64,000 bases of DNA from Halomonas litopenaei (GTDB taxonomy: Bacteria > Pseudomonadota > Gammaproteobacteria > Pseudomonadales > Halomonadaceae): positions 372,001 through 436,000 of the forward strand of contig NZ_JAEKJT010000003.1 in the NCBI RefSeq assembly GCF_017303055.1, read 5' to 3'. A model generated the notes under the pieces. The model saw only the letters and a program-made list of their open reading frames with translations, made no database searches and was not told where the DNA came from. How positions within the stretch are numbered: position 1 is the stretch's first letter; every line of letters starts with the position of its first letter. The position numbers and the translations under genes are program-made. This document shows positions 27,746 through 39,959 of this stretch, in pieces.

Positions 27746-27849
27746 GTCTGTTGAAACGCCGCGGACGCATTGCTGCAGCCCTGCTGTCACGCTTATGACA
27801 GCAAGATGATCATTTCTTGACCAGCTCTCATCCGCAGGAACCGATAGCC

Positions 27850-29883
27850 GTGACCCACGCTCCCGACGGCCTTCCCGCCCTGACCTCCGCAACGCCGGCC
27901 GAGCTTGAATGGCGTGAGGAAAGCAGCGGCCTGAGCCCGCACTCACGCGTCTTCGACGACGTCTACTTCTCCCGCCATGACGGTCGCGCTGAGACCGAGC
28001 ACGTGTTCATTCACGCCAATCACCTGCCCCAGCGATTCCGGGAATGGACTCTGGAGCGGCCCTTCGTGATCGGCGAGACAGGCTTCGGTACGGGTTTGAA
28101 TATGCTGTGTGCCTGGCAAGCCTTTGACCAGCATGCCCCCGCCGGTGCCCGCCTTCACCTGGTGTCCACTGAACGCTACCCCATGTCCGCCGCTGACCTT
28201 GCCCAAGCGCTGGCGGGGTGGCCAGACCTGGCGGATCGCGCCGCCGCGCTCATCGAGGCCTGGCCTGAACCGGTCATCGGCGTTCACCGATTGACGCTGT
28301 CCCCACGGGTGACTCTGGACCTCCACATCGGGGACAGTAGCGAGCGCCTGGCATTGCTGGATGGCCGAGTGGATGCCTGGTTCCTGGATGGCTTCGCCCC
28401 GGCCAAGAACCCTGACATGTGGCAACCCGCGCTGTTTGAGCAGATGGCGGCGCGCTCGCGCCCAGGCGCGACGTTTGCCACCTTCACCTGCGCGGGTATC
28501 GTCAAGCGCGGCCTCAAGGCAGCGGGCTTTCAGTGGCGCAAGGTCCCAGGCCATGGACGTAAACGCGAGATGCTGGCAGGCGAGATCGACACGCCCCCAG
28601 CCGACAAGCGGCGTCAGGCCACCCCCTGGTATAGCCCACCGCCTGCTCTGCCCCATCGCCGGGTGGCCATCATCGGCGCCGGGATCGCCGGCTGTGCCAC
28701 CGCCGAAGCGCTGGCTCGCCGTGGTATCGAGGTCACCTTGATCGACAGCACTGCGCCCGGGGCCGGGGCGTCGGGCAACGAACAGGGCGCCCTCTACGTC
28801 AAGCTGGCGGCCGACACCAACCACCAGAGCAGGGTCTACCTGGCTGGTCTGCTCTATAGCCAGCGCTGGCTGGCTCGGCTCGACGGCGAGGATCAGCTGT
28901 GGTCACCCTGTGGCGTGCTGCAGCTGGCTCATGGGGACCGCGAGGCTCGTCGTCAGCGGCGCTTCCTCGAGCATCACCCGCTGCCGCACTCGGTGGTGCA
29001 TTCGATCGATGCCGCGCAGGCATCACAACTGGCAGGAGTGCCTGTGACAGCGGGTGGGCTCTGTTATCCCGGAGCGGGCTGGGTCAAGCCACGCGCCCTG
29101 TGCGAGTTTCTGGTCGCGCGTACTGGCGTGAACTTCGTGAAGGCCCAGATCCATGACCTGAAGGCCTCAGACCAGGGCTGGCGTCTGCTGGGCACCGCAG
29201 CGGATGGCAGTCAGGTGGCGGTTGACGCAGACCAGGTCGTCATCGCCACTGCCCACCAGGCGAACCAGTTCGAGTATACCCAGGGGCTGCCGCTGCAGCC
29301 GGTCAGAGGCCAGGTCAGTCGCTGGCGACTGCCCCCTGACGCGCCGGCGCCGCAGCGGGTCGTCTGCGCAGGCGGCTATGTGGCTCCGCCCCTGGAGGGC
29401 GTACTGACCTTTGGCGCCACCTTCGTCCCCGGCCGCAGCGATGCCGACACGCTGCCAGAGGATCATGCGGCCAATCTAAGAGAACTCGACCAGACCTTGC
29501 CTGGCTACACCGACCGGCTGCGTGCACAGGGAATCACGCTAAGTACCGTGTCTCTCGACGGCAGAGGTGGCGTACGTTGCGCCAGCCCTGACAAGAGCCC
29601 CTACGCAGGCCCGCTGCCCGACCAGCAGGCCTGGGTCGAGGACTATGCGGTACTGGAAAAGGACGCCACCCGAGTGCCTGATACACCAGGTCGTCACCAT
29701 CGGGGGCTCTGGATCAGCGCCGCCCACGGCTCCCGTGGCCTGGCCAGCGCGCCACTGTGCGCTGAGGTGCTGGCATCACGGATCTGCGACGAACCACTGC
29801 CACTAGAAGCGCCACTGGCCGACCATCTGCACCCCGGGCGCAGGGTGATCAGAGACATCATTCAAGGCAAGCGTCGCCACTGA
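27850..29883 (+). CDS. mnmC: Bifunctional tRNA 5-methylaminomethyl-2-thiouridine synthesis protein MnmC
   Basis: A 677-residue two-domain enzyme that finishes mnm5s2U at wobble position 34. The N-terminal SAM methyltransferase domain (about 1-240) has ETGFGTGLNMLCAW and WFLDGFAPAKNPDMW. The C-terminal FAD domain begins with VAIIGAGIAGCATAEAL (about residue 270) and ends with the conserved SAAHGSRGL. A GTG at 27850 is preferred because AGGAA lies 9 bases before it; an earlier TTG at 27817 has no site. Confidence 0.93.
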   Translation: MTHAPDGLPALTSATPAELEWREESSGLSPHSRVFDDVYFSRHDGRAETEHVFIHANHLPQRFREWTLERPFVIGETGFGTGLNMLCAWQAFDQHAPAGARLHLVSTERYPMSAADLAQALAGWPDLADRAAALIEAWPEPVIGVHRLTLSPRVTLDLHIGDSSERLALLDGRVDAWFLDGFAPAKNPDMWQPALFEQMAARSRPGATFATFTCAGIVKRGLKAAGFQWRKVPGHGRKREMLAGEIDTPPADKRRQATPWYSPPPALPHRRVAIIGAGIAGCATAEALARRGIEVTLIDSTAPGAGASGNEQGALYVKLAADTNHQSRVYLAGLLYSQRWLARLDGEDQLWSPCGVLQLAHGDREARRQRRFLEHHPLPHSVVHSIDAAQASQLAGVPVTAGGLCYPGAGWVKPRALCEFLVARTGVNFVKAQIHDLKASDQGWRLLGTAADGSQVAVDADQVVIATAHQANQFEYTQGLPLQPVRGQVSRWRLPPDAPAPQRVVCAGGYVAPPLEGVLTFGATFVPGRSDADTLPEDHAANLRELDQTLPGYTDRLRAQGITLSTVSLDGRGGVRCASPDKSPYAGPLPDQQAWVEDYAVLEKDATRVPDTPGRHHRGLWISAAHGSRGLASAPLCAEVLASRICDEPLPLEAPLADHLHPGRRVIRDIIQGKRRH

Positions 29884-29955
29884 TACCCGCCCTTGCTTCA
29901 CTGGGGAAGCGGCAGCGGAGGGGCGCTAGACGTGAGTCGAGCGTCCCTTCGCTGT

Positions 29956-32411
<2,456 letters not shown>

Positions 32412-32518
32412 TTACTGCTGACTTGACCGGCTGTCTGGTATCGCTGTCACGGTGGCAGTCTTCGCCATGCATCACGCCGTAGCCGTCGGTCGATGGAGAA
32501 CGAGCGTCGCCGCTCCTC

Positions 32519-34519
32519 TCAGTTGACCTGGTAGCGATGCAGACGATGCCTGCGCTCGAACTCCTGCACGCGCTGACGAGCGAACTCCACGGTTTGAGCG
32601 GTCATTACACTGCGGTTTTCATCCTTCAGCTCGCCCCCCATGTGGCGCACGATCACCATGGCGGTCTCGACCATGGCCTCAAAGGCAGCCGAGCTGTCCT
32701 TGGCGCTGGGTAGCGGCATCAACAGGGTGATGCCCGGGGTCGTGAAGTCGTCCATCGCCTCGATCGGGAAGGTGCCCGGCTTGAGCACGTTCACCATGGA
32801 GAACTGCAGGGCGCTGCCCTCGTCCTCGGTCTCGAACCGGTGGAAGATCCCCATCTCACGACTGTAGCGCAGGCCGCAGGCCATCATCAGCTCTAGCAGC
32901 GTTGTGCCGGGGAAGCCGTTCTCATCACGGGACATGACGCTGATGACGATGATTTCCTCGGCGTTGCTGAGACTGTCGCGGGCGTGCTCGGCATTGACAT
33001 CATGACGAAGCGCCTTTTCCAGCACAGGATGCGGGCGTACCTTGCCGCCGTGCCCGCTATCGAAACCTTCGTCGTAAGCGGCATACCCACTACCATCCTC
33101 AACGTCAAACTCGGGCTCGGGAACGTCTGCTTCCCAGCGCGGCTCGGCCGCTGGTGCCTGGTGGGAGGCCTGAAGCGTCTGCTCGTGCTCGGCTGTTGCC
33201 CGCTGGCGCTCGGCTGTTATCCGCTCGCGCTCGGACCGCTTCAGCGCAGCTTCCCGCTCTGCGGCCAGGTGCTGTCGCTCTGCCTGCTCGCGTTCCCGCT
33301 TGGCGGCGTTTTCGGCATCCTGCTCGGCCTTGCGCTTGGCAGCTTCTGCTTTCTGCTCAGCCTTGAGGCGGGCCTTTTCCGCTTTCTGCTGTTCACGCCG
33401 TTCGCGGCGCTCGCTGACGCTCTTCTGCAACGAGGCGCCAAAGCGCTGCATGGAGCTTCCCATGCGGCGTGAGCGATCCTTGAGCGAGTCACCCATGCCC
33501 TCGAAGTCGACCAGGCGATACTGATCTTCATCGAAGTCTTCATGATCTTCAGGATCGGCAGCCAGGTGCATGGCGTTCGGGTCGCGTTTTGCAGTGCGCT
33601 CTTCCGCACCCTTGACGCCAGCTTCGCCAGTGGTGTCGCTATCGTCAGCGGTGGCAGACAGCACCGGCTCGCGACGATCTCCAGCATCGGCCGGACCAGC
33701 CGTTTCTGCGTCCACGTGCGCCGCCGGTGTCTCGGCAACGCTCGGGGTGTTGGCGGGTGGAACCTCTGACGCTTCTGGGGCCTCACTCGGGATAGCGGGT
33801 GCAGGGGCTTTTTCTTCAACACCAGCCGCAGGCGCTTTCTTCTCAACCTCAGCCGCCGGCGCTGTTCTATCCACCCCAGCCGCAGGCGCTGACCTTTCAA
33901 CCTCAGCCGCGGGCGCTTTCCTTTCAACCTCGGCGTCAACCCCGGCCGCAGGCGCTGTCGTTTCAACACCAGCCGCGGGCGCTGACCTTTTAACCTCAGC
34001 GTCAACCCCGGCCGCAGGCGCTGTTCTATCCACCCCAGCCGCAGGCGCTTTTTCTTCAACACCAGCCGCGGGCGCTTCAGCAGTCGTCACCCCAGCCCTA
34101 CCACGGTGGGCCTGACTGGAGCGGAATTCGGACAATACCCGAGAAGGTCCAGGATGCTCCTGGCGCTCAAGCTTGGGTTTGGGCTGCACACTGGAGAAAT
34201 CCGCGGGCTTGATCACCCGAGCCCCTCCGTTGGGCAGCTCCCAATTGATTTCTTCCTCGCGCGCTCTCTCTTCGGGGTCATCCAGATCAGTGCCCCCGTC
34301 TACTGTGTCACGTCTGGCGGACACATTGACGCCAGGATGGCCCGCAACGGCGGCCTCCTGTGTCTGGCTTCGATCCAAGCCAGCGTCATCGAGAACATCT
34401 CCCTGCACCTCATCCAGGCGGGGAGTGCGACGTTGGCGCTGCAGGCGACGCGCCCCATCGATAACGATGAGGGTCACCAGTGCCAGCCCCAGAATGATCA
34501 GCCACTCTCTTAGTTCCAT
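32519..34519 (-). CDS. zipA: Cell division protein ZipA, unusually long linker
   Basis: A 666-residue FtsZ-anchoring protein, about twice the usual 330. TM at residues 6-23 (WLIILGLALVTLIVIDGA) is followed by a basic patch. Residues 148-240 form a repeat array of APAAGV-type units. Residues about 375-470 are a long Lys/Glu/Ala/Arg helix. The C-terminal FtsZ-binding domain (about 530-660) includes EEIIVISVMSRDENGFPG and the closing KDENRSVMTAQTVEFARQRV. It lies between smc and ligA, the normal pseudomonad-type order, which confirms the identity. Confidence 0.92.
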   Translation of the reverse strand: MELREWLIILGLALVTLIVIDGARRLQRQRRTPRLDEVQGDVLDDAGLDRSQTQEAAVAGHPGVNVSARRDTVDGGTDLDDPEERAREEEINWELPNGGARVIKPADFSSVQPKPKLERQEHPGPSRVLSEFRSSQAHRGRAGVTTAEAPAAGVEEKAPAAGVDRTAPAAGVDAEVKRSAPAAGVETTAPAAGVDAEVERKAPAAEVERSAPAAGVDRTAPAAEVEKKAPAAGVEEKAPAPAIPSEAPEASEVPPANTPSVAETPAAHVDAETAGPADAGDRREPVLSATADDSDTTGEAGVKGAEERTAKRDPNAMHLAADPEDHEDFDEDQYRLVDFEGMGDSLKDRSRRMGSSMQRFGASLQKSVSERRERREQQKAEKARLKAEQKAEAAKRKAEQDAENAAKREREQAERQHLAAEREAALKRSERERITAERQRATAEHEQTLQASHQAPAAEPRWEADVPEPEFDVEDGSGYAAYDEGFDSGHGGKVRPHPVLEKALRHDVNAEHARDSLSNAEEIIVISVMSRDENGFPGTTLLELMMACGLRYSREMGIFHRFETEDEGSALQFSMVNVLKPGTFPIEAMDDFTTPGITLLMPLPSAKDSSAAFEAMVETAMVIVRHMGGELKDENRSVMTAQTVEFARQRVQEFERRHRLHRYQVN
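33800..34078 (-). repeat. APAAGV repeat array in the zipA linker
   Basis: Ten copies of APAAGV or APAAEV (the last is APAPAI) followed by short charged spacers form units of 9 or 13 residues, residues 148-240 of ZipA. At the DNA level the units are near-identical 27- and 39-base repeats, so copy number is likely to vary between strains. Confidence 0.9.
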
Positions 34520-34720
34520 GGGTCGTCATGCCTTTGCTAAGGCGCCATGCCTGATGGTTGTCCGTCAACAGCATAGCGTGATTGCGAAAAAAAGGGCCAC
34601 TTTTTTGTTTGTCAAGCGTCGGATTTTTTCCGCTCTTCTCGACAATGCCCTTCGCATTCGCCCTTCCAACTCCCTTTGCTTACCTTGCCATGCAGCATCA
34701 TGGTCTTATTGGGACACCCT

Positions 34721-34726
34721 ATTATA
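34721..34726 (-). promoter_or_regulatory. Candidate -10 box for zipA
   Basis: The minus strand reads GGTTATAATAGGG with a perfect TATAAT in the 224-base gap between smc and zipA. No good -35 lies 16-18 bases upstream. Confidence 0.35.
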
Positions 34727-34743
34727 ACCGTCTTTAAAGTGCA

Positions 34744-37700
34744 TCATGCTTCTGCCAAAGCCGCGGCTTCGTCAACGCCAACAGACACCAGACGAGAGAC
34801 ACCGGGCTCCTGCATGGTGACACCCATCAATCGTTCCCCGGCTTCCATGGCGATCTTGTTATGGGTGATATAGATAAACTGCACGCTGTCGGACATCTCC
34901 TTCACCAACTTGGCATAGCGGCCAACATTGGCATCGTCCAGAGGTGCATCCACTTCATCCAGCATGCAGAACGGTGCCGGATTCAATTGGAAGATCGCAA
35001 ATACCATCGACAGCGCGGTGAGGGCTTTTTCTCCCCCTGACAGCAAATGAATGGTGCTGTTCTTCTTGCCCGGTGGTCGTGCCATGATCGCCACGCCGGT
35101 CTCCAGCAAATCCTCGCCTGTCAGGGTCAACCATGCGGCTCCGCCCCCAAAGACTCGCGGAAAAAGAGACTGCAGCCCGGCGTTGACCCGCTCGAAGGTA
35201 TCGCGGAAACGGGCACGGGTCTCCTGGTCAATGCGCCGAATCGCCTTGTCCAGTGTCTCCAACGCTTCATTCAGCTCGGCCTGCTGCGCCTCCAGATAGT
35301 CGCGCCGCTCGGCCTGCTGCTCGTACTCCTCGATGGCCGCCAGGTTGATGGCACCCAGCCGCCGGATCTTCTCACCCAGCTCTTCCAACCGGGTCTGCCA
35401 GGCCGATTCGGTGGCATTCGGGTCGAGCTGCTCGGTCAATGCCGCCGCATCGTGCCCCAACTCCTTGAGCTGTTCGTCCTGGGTCTCGGCCTTCAGCGCC
35501 AGCGCCTGCACCTGCATGCGCGCTTCCTGCAGCCGCTCACGAACCCCGTCCAGGTTACGTTCATGGGTCTGTCGCGCCTGCTCGTCATCCCTCAGGCGCT
35601 CAACCAGCGCGGCCGCTCTGGCCCGGGACTCGTTGAGCTGACGCTCCTCCTGCTCACGCCGATGCAGCAACTCATCCAGTTGCTCACGACGCTCTTCATC
35701 AGGCTCATGCAGGCCTTCGCGGGCCTCTTCAAGCTCTGCCACACGCTCTTCCAGGCGTGCACGGGTATCCCCCGCACGGCCCTGCTGCTCGGCCAGGCCG
35801 GCTCTTTCGGTGGTCAGCCGCTGGTGCTCCAGCGTCAGTTGCTGAGCCCGTTCGGCCAGCGGGCGTTGGCGAGCACGCAACGTGGCGAGACGCTCGCGGG
35901 CCTCGCTGCGGGAGCGCTCGAGGCGCTCGCGTACGCTGGCGCCGTCTTCGAGGCGGGCCATCGCCGTTTGCCACTGCTCGCGCATTTCCTCGATGGCGAG
36001 CCGCGCCTCTTCATCTGCCTCACTGAGTCCTTCCAGCTCTTCGTGGATCTCCGCACCCCGACGTGAAAGGTGCTCCAGCCGGCTGGCCAGGCCGCTGTCC
36101 TGAACCGCCAGCTGCTGCCGCTGCTGGTCGAGCTCGCGCTCGGCAAGACGCAGCTGCTCAAGCTCGTGCTCGGCCTGGTCCATGGCCTGCTGGGCGCTTT
36201 CCCGTGCCTCGTCCAGCGCCTCCAACCGCTGCGCTTCCTGCGCCAACGACTCGCTGGCCTCACTCAGCCGTGCGCGACTGACCAGCAACGCGTCAGGACC
36301 TTCCCCGTGACCGCGCTGGCGCGCCCAGTCAGGTCCTAGCCACAGACCGTCAGCCGACATCAGGCTGTCGCCGGGATCAAGCTGGGACCGAGCCTGCCAA
36401 GCGGCGTCGCGGGACTCGACGCAGCGAATTCGCGACAGCCAGCTGGCCGCGGCACCGGCTCCGGACACCTTGGCTGCCAGGCTATCGCCCGGGGGCGACC
36501 CTGGGGAGGCAGACGACAGCAAGGCGAGTTCCGCGTCCAGGGGCTCGCCCAGGGCATTGCGCAGGCTGCTGTCAGGCGCTAGCCGAGCCTTGAGCCAGGG
36601 CGCCAGCACCCACGACACCACCTCTTCCCAGCCGGGCTCGACCACCAACTGCTCGCCCAGGCGCGGGGCCTGGTCAAGCTGATAGGCGGCGAGATGGCGG
36701 TCGAGTCCTTCGTCGTGGTCGGCCAGGGCGGCCTCGATCAATGCCTCCAGCGAGGCGATTTCACCGGTCAGGGCGCTGTGGCGTGAGCGAGCCTGCTCCC
36801 GGGAGGCATCATGCTCGGCGATCTGGCGGCGACTGACGTCACGCTGCTCACTGACACTCTCTCGACGTTGCTCGAGCTCCTGGGCGCGGGCGTCGTGCTC
36901 GGACAGCTGCGCACGCACTTCGTCGCGCTGAGCACTCAGTTCGGACAGGTCGGGCAACTCACCCAGCTGCTGACGCCGCTTGGTCTGATCGCCAGCGATT
37001 CGCTCCAGCCGCGCCTCCAGTTCGCGCAGCCGATCCTGGGTACGCTCGGCCTCATGACTGTCCCCACGCCAGCGTTCGTTGAACGCTTCCCACTCGGCGT
37101 CGGCGTCTTCTACCGCGGGCTCGGCTTCCTCCAGCGCTGCCTCGAGCTCGGCCAGTTGTTCGGCCAACTCTTCCTGCTCGGGTCCCAGTGTCTCTAGCCG
37201 GTCATCCAGGGCCGCCAGACGTTCGCTGTCGGTCTCCCCCAGGCGATCCAGCTCACCTAGCTCACGCCTGGCACTCTCAAGATCTCGGGCGAGCTGTTGA
37301 TCCCGGGTGCGGGTATGCTCGAGCTCCTGTTCCAATCTAGCGATGGCGGTGGTGGTCTCGTAGAACCTCGCCTGACGCTGGTCCAGCTCAGAGGCCAGGC
37401 CGTCGTGCTCGGCACGCGCCTCTTCCAGGCGCGTCTCGCACTGGCGCATGCCCAGCACCTCGCGCTCGACGGCGGTTTCCAGCTCGCGTACTCGACTGTC
37501 CTGCTCGGTCTGGGCGGCTCGCAGGGCACGCCCCCGCAACAGCGCCAGCTCTCCCTTGACCCGATGCTCTTCCTGCTTGAGCGACTGATACCGTTTGGCG
37601 GCTTCTGCCTGTCGCTTGAGTCGCTCGAGCTGCTTGTCGAGCTCTTCCCGAATATCGTCCAGACGATCCAGGTTTTCCTGGGTCCGACGCATGCGATTTT

Positions 37701-38241
37701 CCGTCTCGCGTCGTCGTTCCTTGTACTTGGAGATGCCGGCCGCCTCTTCGAGGGTAGAACGCAGCTCCTCGGGGCGAGCTTCGATCAGCCGCGAGATCAT
37801 TCCCTGGCCGATGATGGCGTAGGATCTGGGACCAAGGCCGGTCCCCAGGAACAGATCGGCGATATCGCGGCGACGGCACTTCTGGCCGTTGAAGAAGTAA
37901 CTGGACTGGGCGTCACGGGTGACCTGGCGCTTGACCGATATCTCGGCGTACTGGGCGTAGACGCCCCCCATGGTCCCGTCACGGTTATCGAACGTCAGTT
38001 CGATAGATGCCATGCCCACGGGTTTGCGCCCGGTGGAGCCATTGAAGATGACGTCGGTCATCGACTCGCCGCGCAGGGTCTTGGCCGAGGATTCACCCAT
38101 GACCCAGCGCACGGCATCGATGATGTTCGACTTGCCGCAGCCATTGGGACCGACGATCGCGGTCATGTTGCTGTCGAAGGGCACCGTGACCGGGTCGACA
38201 AAAGACTTGAAGCCGGCCAGCCGGATCGACGTCAGACGCAT
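34744..38241 (-). CDS. smc: Chromosome partition protein SMC
   Basis: An 1165-residue condensin ATPase. Walker A is GPNGCGKSN (residues 32-40). Two very long coiled coils flank a hinge (about 515-660). The C-terminal head has the signature LLSGGEKALTALSM and Walker B FCMLDEVDAPLDDAN. Length is typical of Smc (about 1160-1190). It lies 3 bases downstream of ccmI, and zipA follows. The kleisin genes scpA and scpB are not in the window. Many long antisense reading frames here reflect the coiled-coil composition and GC content, not genes. Confidence 0.96.
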   Translation of the reverse strand: MRLTSIRLAGFKSFVDPVTVPFDSNMTAIVGPNGCGKSNIIDAVRWVMGESSAKTLRGESMTDVIFNGSTGRKPVGMASIELTFDNRDGTMGGVYAQYAEISVKRQVTRDAQSSYFFNGQKCRRRDIADLFLGTGLGPRSYAIIGQGMISRLIEARPEELRSTLEEAAGISKYKERRRETENRMRRTQENLDRLDDIREELDKQLERLKRQAEAAKRYQSLKQEEHRVKGELALLRGRALRAAQTEQDSRVRELETAVEREVLGMRQCETRLEEARAEHDGLASELDQRQARFYETTTAIARLEQELEHTRTRDQQLARDLESARRELGELDRLGETDSERLAALDDRLETLGPEQEELAEQLAELEAALEEAEPAVEDADAEWEAFNERWRGDSHEAERTQDRLRELEARLERIAGDQTKRRQQLGELPDLSELSAQRDEVRAQLSEHDARAQELEQRRESVSEQRDVSRRQIAEHDASREQARSRHSALTGEIASLEALIEAALADHDEGLDRHLAAYQLDQAPRLGEQLVVEPGWEEVVSWVLAPWLKARLAPDSSLRNALGEPLDAELALLSSASPGSPPGDSLAAKVSGAGAAASWLSRIRCVESRDAAWQARSQLDPGDSLMSADGLWLGPDWARQRGHGEGPDALLVSRARLSEASESLAQEAQRLEALDEARESAQQAMDQAEHELEQLRLAERELDQQRQQLAVQDSGLASRLEHLSRRGAEIHEELEGLSEADEEARLAIEEMREQWQTAMARLEDGASVRERLERSRSEARERLATLRARQRPLAERAQQLTLEHQRLTTERAGLAEQQGRAGDTRARLEERVAELEEAREGLHEPDEERREQLDELLHRREQEERQLNESRARAAALVERLRDDEQARQTHERNLDGVRERLQEARMQVQALALKAETQDEQLKELGHDAAALTEQLDPNATESAWQTRLEELGEKIRRLGAINLAAIEEYEQQAERRDYLEAQQAELNEALETLDKAIRRIDQETRARFRDTFERVNAGLQSLFPRVFGGGAAWLTLTGEDLLETGVAIMARPPGKKNSTIHLLSGGEKALTALSMVFAIFQLNPAPFCMLDEVDAPLDDANVGRYAKLVKEMSDSVQFIYITHNKIAMEAGERLMGVTMQEPGVSRLVSVGVDEAAALAEA

Positions 38242-38244
38242 GGG

Positions 38245-39465
38245 TTATTCAATCACTTGATCGATGACAAGCGTGACAGGATCCTGATCCGAGGCCCCCA
38301 CTGCAACCCCTTCACGCTGTCCCATCAGATCACCGGGCTGCGGCTGCGCCTGACCGCTGGGTGAGACCCGTGCCAACAGGCGTACCTGGTCGACATCCTC
38401 CAGGCTGGCCATCGGCGACATGGCATCACCGGCATCCAGGGTAATGCTCGCTGGCAGCTCGGCCAGGGTCAGGCGCTGGATCGCCAGAGGAGGAAGCTTG
38501 CCGTCGCTGTCACGGGCCACCACAAACACGGTGGTGGATGGCGGCAGCCGGTCGCTCTTCAGCGCCTGTGCCAGCGACAGGCGAATGCGAATGGCGTGCT
38601 GACCCGCCGGAGCGAGACGTTGTTCCGCCTGGGCCACGCCCTGCCGCATGGCTTCCTGCAGGGGGGAGCCGTCTGCGGCGGAAAGTCCTCTGCGCCAGTA
38701 CCCCAGGGCCGCCTGATAATCATCCTGCTGAAAGGCCTCGACTCCCAGGAACCACATGGCGGAGGGCAGGTTCGGCGCCTCACGACTGGCCTCCCGTGAA
38801 AGCGCCAGGATACGCTCGTTCAACCGCCCTTCGTTGGTGAAGTACTCCATCTTGGCCAGCTCACCAAGCCACCAGGGGGAGCGCCCTTCCAGCGCCAGCA
38901 CCCGCTCGATGGCCTGACCGGCCTCGCGGTAGGCGCCGCTATCTCGGTAGAGGGGATAGAGGGTTTGCCACACGCGGGGATTGTCGGGCTGGCGGTCGGC
39001 CTGGGCCTCAAGGCGCTCCAGCATCAGCGCCAGGCTGGCCGCGGGGTCGTTACGCACCTCTTCGATGGTGTGATAAAGCACCAGATCGCCTTCGGCACCT
39101 TCGCGCTGATACCACACCACACTGGTCACGATGACCAGCAGCAGCACCACAGGAATCGCCAGCTTGCCCGATCCCGCTGACTTGAGCGGAGCCCGCTTTA
39201 GCCGTTCGGTATCGTCGAGCAGCGCACGCTTCAGTTCGCTGACATCCTCATCGAAACGGGTAGCGTCAATGTCGCCGCGAGACCTGGCGGCCTCAAGCGA
39301 GGCCAGGCGACGGCGATACACCGCCACATTCTGGGCAGCCGCATCGTCGTTGGCTTCCAGCTCGCGCTGACGTTGCTCCAGAGACGCCGCTCGCCGCAAA
39401 GGCAGGATCAGCAGCCAGGCAGCCGGTAACAGTAACAGGGCAAAGGCGAGCCACAGCAGCGTCAT
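38245..39465 (-). CDS. ccmI: Cytochrome c biogenesis protein CcmI
   Basis: A 406-residue apocytochrome c chaperone. TM1 is at residues 2-22 and a second TM at about 98-112. A cytoplasmic helical loop lies between, followed by a periplasmic TPR region (about 120-290; YPLYRDSGAYREAGQAIERVLALEG) and a C-terminal beta domain. It overlaps the ccmH stop by 4 bases and completes ccmABCDEFGHI. Confidence 0.9.
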   Translation of the reverse strand: MTLLWLAFALLLLPAAWLLILPLRRAASLEQRQRELEANDDAAAQNVAVYRRRLASLEAARSRGDIDATRFDEDVSELKRALLDDTERLKRAPLKSAGSGKLAIPVVLLLVIVTSVVWYQREGAEGDLVLYHTIEEVRNDPAASLALMLERLEAQADRQPDNPRVWQTLYPLYRDSGAYREAGQAIERVLALEGRSPWWLGELAKMEYFTNEGRLNERILALSREASREAPNLPSAMWFLGVEAFQQDDYQAALGYWRRGLSAADGSPLQEAMRQGVAQAEQRLAPAGQHAIRIRLSLAQALKSDRLPPSTTVFVVARDSDGKLPPLAIQRLTLAELPASITLDAGDAMSPMASLEDVDQVRLLARVSPSGQAQPQPGDLMGQREGVAVGASDQDPVTLVIDQVIE

Positions 39466-39959
39466 GAGCGTCTCTCTCGATCAATCAGTTCGTCCAGACG
39501 GGCCTGCTCTTCGGCAGACAGCTGCCGGACACTCACCCGACGGCGAGAGCGAATGATGGCCCACAGCGCCAGCCCGCCGACCACCACCAACGCCCCAGGC
39601 AGCCCCCACAGCAGCAGGGTGCGACCTTCCAGCCGGGGGTTGTAGAGCACGTAGTCGCCAAACCGCTGGACCATGAAGTCGATAATTTCCTTGTCAGACC
39701 TGCCGTCATTCAGCTGTTCATAGACCTTGTCACGCATGTCCGCGGCAATCGGCGAGTTGGAGTCTCCAATGGCCTGGTTCTCGCACTTGGGGCAGCGTAA
39801 GGTCGCCGTTAGCGACTGATAGCGCTGCTCCGTCACCGGACTCTCAAAGCGACGCACTTCAATCGCTTCTGCCATGACCTGCAGGGCCAGCAGCCAGCCC
39901 GTCAACAGCAGCACGCTGGCCAGCCAAGGGTGACCTTGAGAAGGTGCCTTCAGCGCCAT
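39462..39959 (-). CDS. ccmH: Cytochrome c maturation thiol protein CcmH
   Basis: A 165-residue CcmH/CycL/NrfF protein that reduces apocytochrome c disulphides for haem attachment. A signal anchor at about 12-30 precedes the conserved LRCPKCENQAIGDSNSPIA with Cys56 and Cys59, and DYVLYNPR follows. A second TM lies at about 115-135. It overlaps ccmG by 10 bases. Confidence 0.94.
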   Translation of the reverse strand: MALKAPSQGHPWLASVLLLTGWLLALQVMAEAIEVRRFESPVTEQRYQSLTATLRCPKCENQAIGDSNSPIAADMRDKVYEQLNDGRSDKEIIDFMVQRFGDYVLYNPRLEGRTLLLWGLPGALVVVGGLALWAIIRSRRRVSVRQLSAEEQARLDELIDRERRS

